Positions 16,888 through 26,004 are shown, counted from the first letter of the stretch. The stretch: DNA of 64,000 nt from Bacillus sp. B-jedd (GCF_000821085.1 NZ_CCXR01000001.1:1757001-1821000), one strand, 5' to 3'. Notes: a model not told the origin generated them from the sequence alone. Numbers and translations are program-made.

Positions 16888-17218
16888 TTTCATTACCTCT
16901 CATTTGGTTCGTGTCATCTGTGCCAAGCACCTTGTATGCACGATAGCTAAGGACAAGGAAAAGGGCGGTTGTCCCGAAGTTAATGACGATAGCAGTCAAT
17001 ATAAGCGCCTGCGGCAATGGGTCCGTATAGGTTTCACTGCCGATTCCAAGCAGGGGAGGCGCGCCTTTCTTCAATCCGCCCATCGTAAGAATCAGCAGGT
17101 TGACCGCATGGCTGATAAGGGAAGTTCCCAAAATGATTTGCAGCAGTTTTTTTTCCAAAAGCAAATACGTTCCAATGGTAAAAAGGACACCGATGATTAC
17201 AGAGAGCATCGTTTCCAT
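16880..17218 (-). CDS. mrpC: Mrp Na+/H+ antiporter subunit C
   Basis: A 112-residue NuoK-like membrane protein with three helices; the stretch GTSLISHAVNLLILTMGGLKKGAPP is characteristic. The start overlaps the mrpB stop as TAATG, indicating translational coupling. Confidence 0.94.
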   Translation of the reverse strand: METMLSVIIGVLFTIGTYLLLEKKLLQIILGTSLISHAVNLLILTMGGLKKGAPPLLGIGSETYTDPLPQALILTAIVINFGTTALFLVLSYRAYKVLGTDDTNQMRGNENE

Positions 17219-17646
17219 TATGATCGGTTCCCGCTAATAGTTATGATAATGGTCATGGCGGTGCCAATGACGGCGAATGCTACTCCAAGGTCGAACAACA
17301 TCGCTGTTGCCAGCTCGGTTTTGCCGAAAATCGGGAGGTTGAAATAATCGAATTCCTGTGTAAGGAACGGGGAACCGAATACGATGCTGCCCGCTCCCGT
17401 AAAGACAGCGGTCAATACCCCTATAGCTGCCATTGAGGTGAAATTCACGGGCATGTTTTCCCGTACCGATTCGATATCATAGGTCAGGAAAAGAAGCGTG
17501 ATGGCACTGGCAAAAGCAAGCCCGCCCACAAAACCGCCCCCGGGATGATGGTGTCCCGAGAAGAAAAGATTAATGGCGAAAGTGAGAATGATGATAACGG
17601 CAACTCTTGTTACCGTCTGCAGGATGACGTCATTTCGTTTCTTCAT
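17218..17646 (-). CDS. mrpB: Mrp Na+/H+ antiporter subunit B
   Basis: A 142-residue MnhB/MrpB protein with four membrane helices. The motif GHHHPGGGFVGGLAFASAI near residue 30 is the family hallmark. It overlaps the end of mrpA by 17 bases. Confidence 0.94.
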   Translation of the reverse strand: MKKRNDVILQTVTRVAVIIILTFAINLFFSGHHHPGGGFVGGLAFASAITLLFLTYDIESVRENMPVNFTSMAAIGVLTAVFTGAGSIVFGSPFLTQEFDYFNLPIFGKTELATAMLFDLGVAFAVIGTAMTIIITISGNRS

Positions 17647-20044
17647 TCTTCCCGCCTCCGTTTAATTCAAGTTTAATTAACGTAAAAACGCCGAGTGCCG
17701 CGATGGCAAGTACTGAAATTTCAAGCATTGTATCAATGCCCCTGAAGTCGACAAGTATCGCATTCACGATATTTTTGGCTCCAGCCAACTCATAGGCGTC
17801 CGTATAATAGCTTGAGATTGGCTCAAACAGCCTGTTGCCATTGGCCGCCAGCGCAAACAGAGTAACAGTGGTTCCGGCGCCTAAAGAAATCAGCAGGTTT
17901 AGCGGTTTCAATGGAACACGTTCCGCCTTTTTAAAAAGTTTTGGCAGATGATAGTAACTTAGAAGGAATAAAACAGTTGTCGCTGTTTCGATGACCAATT
18001 GCGTAAGGGCCAGATCGGGTGCCCTGAAAATCACAAAGAAAACCGATACAATGTAGCCCAATCCCCCGAGGGCGAGAACCGCTACCATTCGTGATTTTGC
18101 AAAAAGCACCGTGAAGCCCGCCGCCAGCATAGCAACAGCCAAGGCTCCTTCAAAGAAGGAAATTGGCGCGGAATTCTCTGAATGAAATGACAGCCTGTTT
18201 GAAATAAGAAGCGCACCTCCTGCGAGCACGATTAGAAAGCCAAATGCATAAAGAAGGTAATGCCTCGTATATCCTGTCATATACCGTTCGGTCAGTGAAC
18301 GGGAGCCTTCTTCTCCCTTTTCCAGCATGAGGGCATAGAAGTTATTCAGTGTAAGGGAATGTGGATATCTCCACAATAACCCCACCCATTTTTTTAAATA
18401 CCGATAGAGGAAATAGCCTCCTATAACAACGCCAATCGTCATGATCAGTTCAGCATTCATTCCATGCCAGGCACTGATTTTTTTTGCAAAAACACCTTCC
18501 GGCATCCCAGGTAAAACCGAATGGGCGGCCTGCTGGAGGAGATGCTCGGAAAGGACGTTTGGAAAAAAGAAAATCCCGACAACGAGGACAGCCAGCACAA
18601 TCGGGGGAATCAGCATCCCGAGCGGGGCCTCGTGCGGCTTTTTATCCAATTTTTCAGGCCTATATTTCCCTCGGAAAGTTTTAAAGACCAGAATCATGCA
18701 ATAAATAAACGTAAAGACACTTGCAATCCAAGCGAGGAGCGGAAACAGCAGTCCAAGCGTTTCCATCTTGAAAAAAGTCATCTTTGATGCGTTCAGTAAC
18801 GCTGTGAAAAACATTTCCTTGCTTAAGAAGCCATTGAAGGGAGGCAGGCCTGCCATCGAAAATGCACCGATTACCGCCAGCGTGAAGGATACTGGCATGA
18901 CCTGCATCAAGCCTCCAAGCCTGCGAATATCACGTGTGCCGGTTTCATGGTCAATTATGCCGACAACCATAAAAAGCGCTCCTTTAAAGGTTGAATGGTT
19001 AATCAGATGAAAAACGGCAGCCAAAATAGCGAAAGCATAAAGGGAAGACTCTTCGCCCCCTGTCTTATACAACGCCGCCGAACCCAATCCGAACAGGCTC
19101 ATGATCAGACCCAGCTGGCTGACAGTCGAATAGGCAAGTAAAGCTTTTAGATCCGTCTGTTTTACGGCATTTATTGAACCGTACAGCAGCGTAATGAGAC
19201 CAGTCCCGGAAACAAGCCAGAACCATTCCGGTTCTCCGCCGAAAACAGGGGTAAAGCGGGCGACAAGGTAGATGCCTGCCTTGACCATCGTCGCTGAATG
19301 GAGATAAGCGCTGATGGGAGTAGGGGCTTCCATCGCGCCTGGCAGCCAGATGCTGAACGGGAACTGGGCTGACTTTGTAAAAGCGCCAAGCAAAATCAAT
19401 AACATTGCCGGTAGGAAAAGGGAATGGGAAGCAATGTCGCCGCCATTGGCTATCATTTCCCGGATGCTGAACGTTCCGGAGATCATTGAGAGCATAATGA
19501 AGCCAGCAAGCATCGCCATGCCGCCAAATATCGTGATCAGCATCGATTTTTGCGCGCCATAACGCGAGCCCTCCCGCTGGTACCAATAGGCGATCAATAA
19601 GAAGGAAGAGATGCTTGTCAGTTCCCAGAACACATATAGAACGAGGAGATTGTCCGAGAAAACGATCCCAAGCATTGCGCCCATGAACAATAGCATGTAA
19701 ACATAGAAATTTCCGAGCGCTTCTCTATGCTTGGACATATAATAGATGGAATATAGGATGACGAGGGCTCCTATACCTGTAATCAGCAATCCGAAAATAA
19801 GGCTGAGCCCATCAACGTAAATGCTGAAATGAAGATCGAATGATGGCATCCAAGGGATAGAATACAGGAAATCCTGACCTTTTGAGATGCGTGGCAAAAA
19901 GCGGAGCAGATATAGAAAGATGGCGATTGGGACGAAGAGGACGAACCAACCGGTGTGCACTCGCGGGGCAAAATATTTATATAAAAATGGCACTAAAATG
20001 GCGAAGAAAAAAGGTACTAAAATCAAATAGTGCAGGGAATGCAA
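17630..20044 (-). CDS. mrpA: Mrp Na+/H+ antiporter subunit A
   Basis: A large subunit of 804 residues, close to the 801 of B. subtilis MrpA. The N-terminal two thirds are NuoL-like (YVFWELTSISSFLLI, AQFPFSIWLPGAMEAPTPISAYLHSATMVKAGIYL, HLINHSTFKGALFMVVG), and the C-terminus carries the MrpB-like extension (LAIAALGVFTLIKLEL). The start is TTG 20044, eight bases after AAAGGAGG. It is the first gene of the operon; the complex exchanges cytoplasmic Na+ for external H+ and supports alkaline pH and salt tolerance. Confidence 0.95.
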   Translation of the reverse strand: MHSLHYLILVPFFFAILVPFLYKYFAPRVHTGWFVLFVPIAIFLYLLRFLPRISKGQDFLYSIPWMPSFDLHFSIYVDGLSLIFGLLITGIGALVILYSIYYMSKHREALGNFYVYMLLFMGAMLGIVFSDNLLVLYVFWELTSISSFLLIAYWYQREGSRYGAQKSMLITIFGGMAMLAGFIMLSMISGTFSIREMIANGGDIASHSLFLPAMLLILLGAFTKSAQFPFSIWLPGAMEAPTPISAYLHSATMVKAGIYLVARFTPVFGGEPEWFWLVSGTGLITLLYGSINAVKQTDLKALLAYSTVSQLGLIMSLFGLGSAALYKTGGEESSLYAFAILAAVFHLINHSTFKGALFMVVGIIDHETGTRDIRRLGGLMQVMPVSFTLAVIGAFSMAGLPPFNGFLSKEMFFTALLNASKMTFFKMETLGLLFPLLAWIASVFTFIYCMILVFKTFRGKYRPEKLDKKPHEAPLGMLIPPIVLAVLVVGIFFFPNVLSEHLLQQAAHSVLPGMPEGVFAKKISAWHGMNAELIMTIGVVIGGYFLYRYLKKWVGLLWRYPHSLTLNNFYALMLEKGEEGSRSLTERYMTGYTRHYLLYAFGFLIVLAGGALLISNRLSFHSENSAPISFFEGALAVAMLAAGFTVLFAKSRMVAVLALGGLGYIVSVFFVIFRAPDLALTQLVIETATTVLFLLSYYHLPKLFKKAERVPLKPLNLLISLGAGTTVTLFALAANGNRLFEPISSYYTDAYELAGAKNIVNAILVDFRGIDTMLEISVLAIAALGVFTLIKLELNGGGKNEETK

Positions 20045-20155
20045 TTTAACCGCCTCCTTTTTTATTTTTGCGGGTGGTTTTTTCTAGATATGTCAAGAGC
20101 CGAATAATAGCTGGCATTTCTCCGGTGTAGAAAAGAGAACAGCATAAAGATGGGA

Positions 20156-20184
20156 TTGACTAGCATGGTAGCTTAAGATATAGT
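20156..20184 (+). promoter_or_regulatory. Sigma-A promoter for the Usp-like gene
   Basis: TTGACT and TATAGT are separated by 17 bases, about 63 bases before the ATG of the Usp-like gene. The intergenic space is shared with the divergent mrp operon. Confidence 0.75.
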
Positions 20185-20247
20185 CATACACAGCACTCAT
20201 TATTAAATTTTGTTAAAATTTCACATCTATGCAGAGGTGACATTGGA

Positions 20248-20937
20248 ATGAAAAAAATTAAGGGGCGTATGGACGAAAGCATTCTTGTTTGTGTCTATTA
20301 CGGCCCGAATGGTGAACGTCTGATCCAGCGGGGCTGCAAGATTGCGGGTATGCTGGATTGTCCGCTTTACATCCTGACTGTTGATGCAAAGCCTTTTAGC
20401 GAAATGGATGCGGAAAAATCCCATTACATCGACAAGTGGAAAAAAATCGCAGATGCCCATGGCGCTGACTCATTTATCTTAATGGATAATGAGAAAAGGC
20501 CTGTGACTAAGGTGATTGCCGAAGTGGCCAGGGAAAAGCAAGTAACGCAAATCATACTGGGCCAGACAGCGCAAAGCAGATGGGAGCAGATCGCTAAAGG
20601 ATCCATTATCAATTCTTTATTGAAGGAAATCCCGTTTGTGGATTTGCATATTGTCTCCGTTCCCCGTTATTTAAAGGAAGCAGAGGGCTTTTTTGAAAAA
20701 GGAATCCGCGCGTATCTTGTACAAGACGGCGAAAACTTCAGGGTAGCCTTTAAGCATACAAAGGATGTATTGTTCGAAGGGATCTTTTTCAAGGAACAGG
20801 GAACAGATTTCAACACGGGTGTTTTCAAGTTTATGAAAGAACAGCAAGTGCAGCATGTTCAGGTGGTTGACGATGTGGTCGTGTCTCTTGAAAATGTTGA
20901 TATGGATTTGGATATCCAGGAACAAAATGATGATTAA
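20248..20937 (+). CDS. Stand-alone Usp domain protein (KdpD Usp-like)
   Basis: A 229-residue soluble protein. Residues about 8 to 130 resemble the universal-stress-protein domain found in KdpD (ESILVCVYYGPNGERLIQRG, KQVTQIILGQTAQSRWEQI, then PFVDLHIVS), but there is no kinase module. The C-terminal 90 residues are unrecognised and end in an acidic tail. Its position divergent from mrpABCDEFG suggests a link with cation homeostasis; that is inference. Start ATG after GAGGTGACATTGGA. Confidence 0.75.
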   Translation: MKKIKGRMDESILVCVYYGPNGERLIQRGCKIAGMLDCPLYILTVDAKPFSEMDAEKSHYIDKWKKIADAHGADSFILMDNEKRPVTKVIAEVAREKQVTQIILGQTAQSRWEQIAKGSIINSLLKEIPFVDLHIVSVPRYLKEAEGFFEKGIRAYLVQDGENFRVAFKHTKDVLFEGIFFKEQGTDFNTGVFKFMKEQQVQHVQVVDDVVVSLENVDMDLDIQEQNDD

Positions 20938-20945
20938 AAGTATTG

Positions 20946-20968
20946 CCTCCGCACGGGTGAAGCGGAGG
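20946..20968 (+). terminator. Terminator after the Usp-like gene
   Basis: CCTCCGC / GCGGAGG stem followed by TTTTTTATTTTT. Confidence 0.9.
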
Positions 20969-21020
20969 TTTTTTATTTTTCGTTATGAACAGGATGGTCT
21001 ATTAAAGCTTCGATTTATTC

Positions 21021-21584
21021 CTATAGGTTAACATCCACCCGGATAGGGGCTTCCTGTCCTGGTTGAATTCCGATATATTTCAGGGTTTCTTTAGGGCTAT
21101 GATGATTAAAAACCGCCATCAAAAGAGAAATGGCAATCCCTTTTCGATAGGCATGATAGCCGAAGGTTTTCCTGAGTGTGTGCGTGCCTATTTTTCCGGA
21201 AACTCCTACTTTTTTCGCGGCGGCATTGATAATTCGGTAAGCCTGCTGCCGAGTAATGGGAAGTTCGTTCTTTTTTGACTTGAACAGATAGGAACAACCG
21301 GCTAGTTTATGCTCTTTAAGATACGGCTCCAATTCATTTCGGATGCTGTTATTCAAATAGAAAGCCTTCGCTTCTTCCTCATCGTTTTCATGAATGATTA
21401 AGAATTCATTCATGGAATCTTCGTCCCAAACATCTTTCACTCTAAGGGAAAGTAAATCGCTGACCCTGATGCCGGTATTGATCCCGAACACAAAAAGTAA
21501 TACATCCCGCTGGGAATGGCCTCTTAATTCTTCCTTTATCGCGTTAATCTGTTCAATATCTTTAATAGGGTCAACGAACTCCAC
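21021..21584 (-). CDS. Small tyrosine recombinase, catalytic domain only
   Basis: A 187-residue tyrosine recombinase starting at GTG 21584, six bases after AGGAGGA. All catalytic residues can be seen: Arg in NTGIRVSDLL, Lys in EEAKAFYL, HxxR in GTHTLRKTFG, His in NHHSPKE and Tyr in LKYIG. It lacks the N-terminal core-binding domain of XerC/D or phage integrases and in size is like FimB/FimE-type recombinases (about 200 aa). No phage genes are adjacent. Repeated GTTACATAA motifs occur upstream and beyond the next gene, so it may act locally. The biological role is unknown. Confidence 0.85.
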   Translation of the reverse strand: MEFVDPIKDIEQINAIKEELRGHSQRDVLLFVFGINTGIRVSDLLSLRVKDVWDEDSMNEFLIIHENDEEEAKAFYLNNSIRNELEPYLKEHKLAGCSYLFKSKKNELPITRQQAYRIINAAAKKVGVSGKIGTHTLRKTFGYHAYRKGIAISLLMAVFNHHSPKETLKYIGIQPGQEAPIRVDVNL

Positions 21585-21598
21585 TTCAATTCCTCCTA

Positions 21599-21637
21599 AT
21601 GTTACATAATAGGATTTTAACACAATTTATGTTACAT
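21599..21637. repeat. Direct pair of ATGTTACAT motifs upstream of the recombinase
   Basis: ATGTTACAT occurs at 21599-21607 and 21629-21637, 30 bp apart. The first extends to GTTACATAA (21601-21609), whose exact reverse complement TTATGTAAC lies at 22095-22103. They may be recombinase or regulator binding sites, or chance in AT-rich DNA. Confidence 0.45.
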
Positions 21638-21683
21638 CACTAAACTGTTAACACTAAAATTTACAGAAACTTTACAAACGGAA

Positions 21684-21998
21684 TTATTTAGATTTCGCCG
21701 CTTGGAAATATTTCTTTTTTAGAACATACAAGCTAACAAGAAGAGTAACGATGGAGATAAATTTACTGGCCAAGATTAAACGTGCTGTATAGCTCTTATC
21801 GACTGGTATAAAGGGAAGGGCAACCAAGATTGCTACGAAGGCAATTAGTATAAGAAGCGCTAGAAAGGCGTATCTATAAGACTTATTAATAATGATCAAA
21901 CCGGTTTGGCTACTGGCAGAGACAAATATAGAAGTCATGTAGCCAAGCACGACGACTAATAAATACACCAATAAGACGATGCTGATTTCGATACTCAT
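21684..21998 (-). CDS. Small membrane protein, unknown function
   Basis: A 104-residue protein with three hydrophobic segments (IVLLVYLLVVVLGYMTSIFV, YAFLALLILIAFVAILVALP, FISIVTLLVSLYVLK) and a basic C-terminus. I chose ATG 21998 eight bases after GAGGAG; the longer frame lacks an RBS. No family was recognised. It lies upstream of the recombinase on the same strand, enclosed by the GTTACATAA-type repeats. Confidence 0.65.
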   Translation of the reverse strand: MSIEISIVLLVYLLVVVLGYMTSIFVSASSQTGLIIINKSYRYAFLALLILIAFVAILVALPFIPVDKSYTARLILASKFISIVTLLVSLYVLKKKYFQAAKSK

Positions 21999-22319
21999 AA
22001 AATCACTCCTCATTGTATTTTAAGAAGTAATGAAACTGGGGGATGAAGCAGCTTGAGATAAAATAATGTTACTTAATATTATATTATCATATGTTTATGT
22101 AACGTATAGGATCATTTGATTATAGAAAAACAGCAGGTTTTAAATGGGAACTTTCCATTGAAATTCATTATCAACATACATAATTAGGCAACAAAGATGT
22201 GGCTGAATATCGACAATTATATGTGAAGTAGTGAGCAAATAAATTAATGAAGTTATGATGTAAGCGCGGGGTAATGGATAATATTTACAACACAAATGTA
22301 GTGTAAAGGAGCTAACACT
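21999..22319. other. AT-rich intergenic region upstream of torD-dmsAB
   Basis: About 320 bases without a gene between divergent units. Contains GTTACTTAA (22069-22077) and TTATGTAAC (22095-22103), which form an imperfect inverted repeat of 9-base arms. No clear sigma-A promoter pair or strong Fnr box was found for the plus-strand operon. Confidence 0.6.
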
Positions 22320-23015
22320 GTGGCCAATACGGTACCAATTGATGCAGACGAACAGTCGTTTGATATGGAGACAGAAGCTTTCCTTCAAAAGAGGCTCTAT
22401 CTGAATACAATTTTGAGATATTTACTGGATCATCCGCCAGAGCTCAATGAAATAAAAAGAATTGGCACCGATTCCTCCTTTTTACCCTTACTTTCCTGTT
22501 GCGAGGGCGGTGTGCTGCTATCTTCGTGGATAGAGCAGCCGGGTAGTCTCACTGCAGAAAAAGCTGGTGAACTTAAAGACGAATTTACTTATTTATTTGT
22601 TGGCCCCAACGTCCTTCCGGCTCCTCCGTGGGAATCCGTCTATCTTGGGAAAGAAGCTCTCTTATTTGAAGAAACGACATTAAAGGTGAGGGAGTGTTAT
22701 AAAGACTTTGGTTTATCTTTCATTCATGAAAATCGGGAGGCAGAAGACCATATTCTAATAGAGATGGAGTTTCTCGGATACTTAATTACAGAGTCTATTG
22801 AAAAAAATGAACCAGCTCGGAATAAGGAACTATTGATAGGCCAAATTAATTTCTTGGAAGAACACTTTCTGAAATGGGCACCCAAATTTTGCGAGAAACT
22901 GCTGGAGCATTGCAAAACAGAGTGGTATCAGGGCATAGCCTTACTTTTGGAGGAATATATCAATCTCGAAATAATTGCATTGGGTATGATGAAGGAGGCA
23001 GTGAAAAATGACTGA
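22320..23015 (+). CDS. TorD/DmsD family molybdoenzyme chaperone
   Basis: A 231-residue all-helical cytoplasmic protein, start GTG 22320 after AAAGGAG. The TorD-family motif EFTYLFVGPNVLPAPPWESVY is at about residues 88 to 108 and EAEDHILIEMEFL follows at about 140. Such chaperones bind the Tat signal of the partner reductase and hold it for molybdenum cofactor insertion before export. It overlaps the next gene, dmsA-like, by 8 bases, which names its client. Unusually it is the first gene of the operon rather than the last. Confidence 0.88.
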   Translation: MANTVPIDADEQSFDMETEAFLQKRLYLNTILRYLLDHPPELNEIKRIGTDSSFLPLLSCCEGGVLLSSWIEQPGSLTAEKAGELKDEFTYLFVGPNVLPAPPWESVYLGKEALLFEETTLKVRECYKDFGLSFIHENREAEDHILIEMEFLGYLITESIEKNEPARNKELLIGQINFLEEHFLKWAPKFCEKLLEHCKTEWYQGIALLLEEYINLEIIALGMMKEAVKND

Positions 23016-25383
23016 GAAAAATTCACAGGGCAACAAGTTGTCCCGACGTTCTTTTCTGAAATGGACAGGCGCTTTATCTGTCCCTGTCGTAGCGAGCGGG
23101 GTAGTTTCGGCAAAGTATTTAAAAAAGAATACTAGTGTAGCGAAAGTAAAATCTTCCCCCATTCCCGAGAAGATTATTCCAACCTGCAGTACATTTGACT
23201 GTGGTGGGAAATGTATGGTGAAGGCCCATGTAAAAGACGGCGTCATTGTAAGGGTCAGCGCCAGGGCTTCCGGCGAGTTGGATGAGCAGAATCCATTTAT
23301 GAAAGCGTGTGTCAGGGGCAGGAGCTATAGGAAGTATCAATATCATCCCGACAGGCTGAAATATCCAATGAAGCGGACTGGCAAACGCGGTGAAGGAAAA
23401 TTTGAGCGGATTTCATGGGAAGAGGCAATAGACATTATTACGAGTGAAACAAAGAGAATTACAGATAAATATGGCCCTGAATCTAGATACGTGCACCAGG
23501 GAACTGCCGTAACGGGAGGATCGATGGGCGGTGCGGCGCTTGCAAGGAGACTGTTCTCCCTCAATGGAGGTCATCTGAGCTATTATCATTCCGTTTCAAT
23601 GGGCAACACCGCGGCAGCGACGCCTTACACGTATGGAACGCACCAAACCGGCAGTTCGCTGGATTCACTTGAACATACAAATTTAGTTATACTTTGGGGG
23701 CATAATCCGTCAGAAACCATTTTCGGGAATACGAATCATTATTACCTCAAGCTTAAGAAAAAAGGAGTTAAATTCATTTCTGTTGACCCGCGGTACTCCG
23801 ATACGGCGGCTGCTTTTGCAGATGAATGGATCCCGCTTTTGCCAGGGACCGATAACGCCCTCATGGATGCGATGGCTTATGTCATTGTGAAGGAGAATCT
23901 TCATGATAAAGAATTTTTGCAAAAATATGTCGTTGGCTTCGACGAGGAGCATATGCCTGAAGGAGTTCCGGCCAACGAATCGCTAACGTCCTATTTGTTC
24001 GGCAAAAAAGACGGACTGGAAAAAACGCCTGAATGGGCCGAAAAGATTACGAAAGTACCTGCCGAAAAAATCCGCGGGCTAGCAAGAGAGTATGCAAATG
24101 CAAAACCTGCCGCCCTCATCCAGGGCTGGGGCCCACAGCGCCATGCAAGCGGCGAACGAATCGCGCGGGGCGGGACAATGCTCGCAGTCATTACAGGCAA
24201 TGTCGGGAAGGCGGGAGGCTGGGCATCCGGGTACGGCGGCATCCAGCGCAAATTCCCGGTCGACGTTCCGGAACCCGAAAATCCTTTTAAAGGTTCGATT
24301 TCCATCATGTCCTGGACAGAAGCGATTACCGATGCAGCCAGCATTACGCCTGCTGAAGGGCTGAAGGGAGTGGATAAACTTACAACGAATGTGAAGCTAA
24401 TTTATAATCTTGCAGGAAACTACCTGGTCAACCAGCAGCCTGATATCAATAAAACAATTAAGATTCTTGAGGATGAAAACCTCGTTGAATTCATTGTTGT
24501 CAGTGACCACTTCCTGACTCCGAGTGCAAAATATGCGGACATCCTATTGCCGGAAACGACCTTCTTTGAGCGTTGGAATCTTGGCGGCTCCTGGGCATCG
24601 GGCGACTATTTTATCTTATCTGAAAAGGTTGTCGAAAACTTCTATGAAGCGCGATCCGATTACGAATGGCTTTCGGAGGTTGCAAAAGGGCTTGGGGTAG
24701 GAGTGGAATTTACAGAAGGCAGGGATGAGGTCGGCTGGATAAAATACATCCTGGATGAAACGAGAAAGGTGGAGCCTGATACGCCTACCTTTGAAGAACT
24801 GAAGAAAAAGCGAATCCATTACTGGCGGTATGACGGACCAAGAATTGCTTTCAAAGAACAAATTGACGATCCAGAAAACAATAAATTTGAAACACCTTCT
24901 GGCAAAATCGAACTGTTCTCCAATTTGCTATATGAAATGAAGAACCCTGAAATACCCGCGATTCCATCCTACGTACCGGAATGGGAGGGAGCGGAAGACC
25001 CGTTGAAAGAGAAGTTCCCGCTTCAATGCATTACGTGGAAAGGGAAAAACCGGATGAATTCCAGCTTCTTCAACCACCCGTGGCAACAGCAGGTCGCCAA
25101 ACAAAAGTTATGGATCAATCCAATCGATGCAGAAGTACGCAAGTTGAAACAGGGTGATTCCTTCAGGGTATTTAATGATAGAGGAACAATGGTGATTCCT
25201 GTGGAAGTGACACCAAGAATCATTCCAGGGGTAGTTGCCATGCAGGCCGGAGCCTGGTACAAACCAGATGAAAAAGGCATTGATCACGGAGGCTGCCCAA
25301 ATGTCTTAACCTCACAGCGAAGGACACCGCTAGCCAATGGAAATGCCCACCAAACTATGCTCGTAGAAGTAACAAAGGCCTAA
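23008..25383 (+). CDS. dmsA: DMSO reductase-type molybdopterin catalytic subunit (DmsA-like)
   Basis: A 791-residue member of the DMSO reductase family closest in pattern to E. coli DmsA. A Tat signal (SRRSFLKWTG) ends near residue 38. The FeS0 cysteines are in CSTFDCGGKC and KACVRGRSYRKYQYHPDRLKYPMKRTG. The predicted Mo ligand is Ser in YYHSVSMGN, as in DmsA, so it is not a cysteine or selenocysteine enzyme. Later DmsA-like blocks are QGWGPQRHASGE, PSAKYADILLPE and TPSGKIELFS. It should reduce S- or N-oxides on the outer membrane face. It pairs with the next gene, the FeS subunit; no DmsC anchor follows. Confidence 0.88.
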   Translation: MTEKNSQGNKLSRRSFLKWTGALSVPVVASGVVSAKYLKKNTSVAKVKSSPIPEKIIPTCSTFDCGGKCMVKAHVKDGVIVRVSARASGELDEQNPFMKACVRGRSYRKYQYHPDRLKYPMKRTGKRGEGKFERISWEEAIDIITSETKRITDKYGPESRYVHQGTAVTGGSMGGAALARRLFSLNGGHLSYYHSVSMGNTAAATPYTYGTHQTGSSLDSLEHTNLVILWGHNPSETIFGNTNHYYLKLKKKGVKFISVDPRYSDTAAAFADEWIPLLPGTDNALMDAMAYVIVKENLHDKEFLQKYVVGFDEEHMPEGVPANESLTSYLFGKKDGLEKTPEWAEKITKVPAEKIRGLAREYANAKPAALIQGWGPQRHASGERIARGGTMLAVITGNVGKAGGWASGYGGIQRKFPVDVPEPENPFKGSISIMSWTEAITDAASITPAEGLKGVDKLTTNVKLIYNLAGNYLVNQQPDINKTIKILEDENLVEFIVVSDHFLTPSAKYADILLPETTFFERWNLGGSWASGDYFILSEKVVENFYEARSDYEWLSEVAKGLGVGVEFTEGRDEVGWIKYILDETRKVEPDTPTFEELKKKRIHYWRYDGPRIAFKEQIDDPENNKFETPSGKIELFSNLLYEMKNPEIPAIPSYVPEWEGAEDPLKEKFPLQCITWKGKNRMNSSFFNHPWQQQVAKQKLWINPIDAEVRKLKQGDSFRVFNDRGTMVIPVEVTPRIIPGVVAMQAGAWYKPDEKGIDHGGCPNVLTSQRRTPLANGNAHQTMLVEVTKA

Positions 25384-25398
25384 AGGAGGGGGAACATC

Positions 25399-25965
25399 GT
25401 GGCATTACAATTAGGATTTTACGTTAACCAAAGCCGTTGTGCTGGCTGCAACGCCTGCTTTATGGCCTGCAAGGATAAAAATGACCTGGATGATAACCGG
25501 GTATTCCGGAGGGTCCGGGAATCCAGAAGCGGTAGTTTCTTGAAATCTGGAAACGGACTTACCCACACCGTAAAAGCTGCCTGGATCTCGATTGGCTGCA
25601 ATCATTGCGATGATGCGAAATGCGTTTCAAAATGCCCGACAGGCGCGATGCAAAAAAATCAGAAGGACGGAACCGTTTTTGCCGATCTTGAAATTTGCCA
25701 GGGATTACAGGTCTGTGTGTTGGAATGTCCATACGGCGCTCCGCAGTTTAATGAAAAAACAGGTAAAATATCTAAATGCGACCTTTGCGCGGATTTAAGG
25801 GAAAAAGGGGAGGATCCTGCCTGTGTCGCAGCCTGCCCTTACGGGAATATCGAATATGGCCCGATAGAGGAACTTAGGAAAAAATACGGAAACCTAGCCC
25901 AGGTGACCGGTCTGCCTGATCCCGAAATCACGAAACCGAACCTTGTCATTACTCCGCATAAATAG
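25399..25965 (+). CDS. dmsB: DmsB-like four-cluster ferredoxin subunit with one altered cluster
   Basis: A 188-residue FeS protein with four Cys groups: CAGCNACFMAC, CNHCDDAKCVSKC, CQGLQVCVLEC and CDLC...CVAAC. In the third group the second Cys is replaced by Leu (codon TTA, near base 25709). NarH has Trp at this place and E. coli DmsB Cys102 mutants acquire a [3Fe-4S] cluster, so this subunit probably carries a natural [3Fe-4S] cluster. No signal peptide: it would be co-exported with DmsA through Tat. RBS AAAGGAGGGGG. It ends the operon before a strong terminator. Confidence 0.88.
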   Translation: MALQLGFYVNQSRCAGCNACFMACKDKNDLDDNRVFRRVRESRSGSFLKSGNGLTHTVKAAWISIGCNHCDDAKCVSKCPTGAMQKNQKDGTVFADLEICQGLQVCVLECPYGAPQFNEKTGKISKCDLCADLREKGEDPACVAACPYGNIEYGPIEELRKKYGNLAQVTGLPDPEITKPNLVITPHK

Positions 25966-25976
25966 AAAAAATAAAG

Positions 25977-26004
25977 ACGCCCTTCAACTGCCATTGAAGG
26001 GCGT
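25977..26004 (+). terminator. Terminator after dmsB
   Basis: ACGCCCTTCAA / TTGAAGGGCGT stem followed by TTTTTCTG. Confidence 0.92.

Noticed and set aside
23008..25383. DmsA-like protein as a thiosulfate or polysulfide reductase
   Set aside because: The Mo ligand position is Ser (YYHSVSMGN) and the sequence follows DmsA in many blocks, while polysulfide reductases use Cys.
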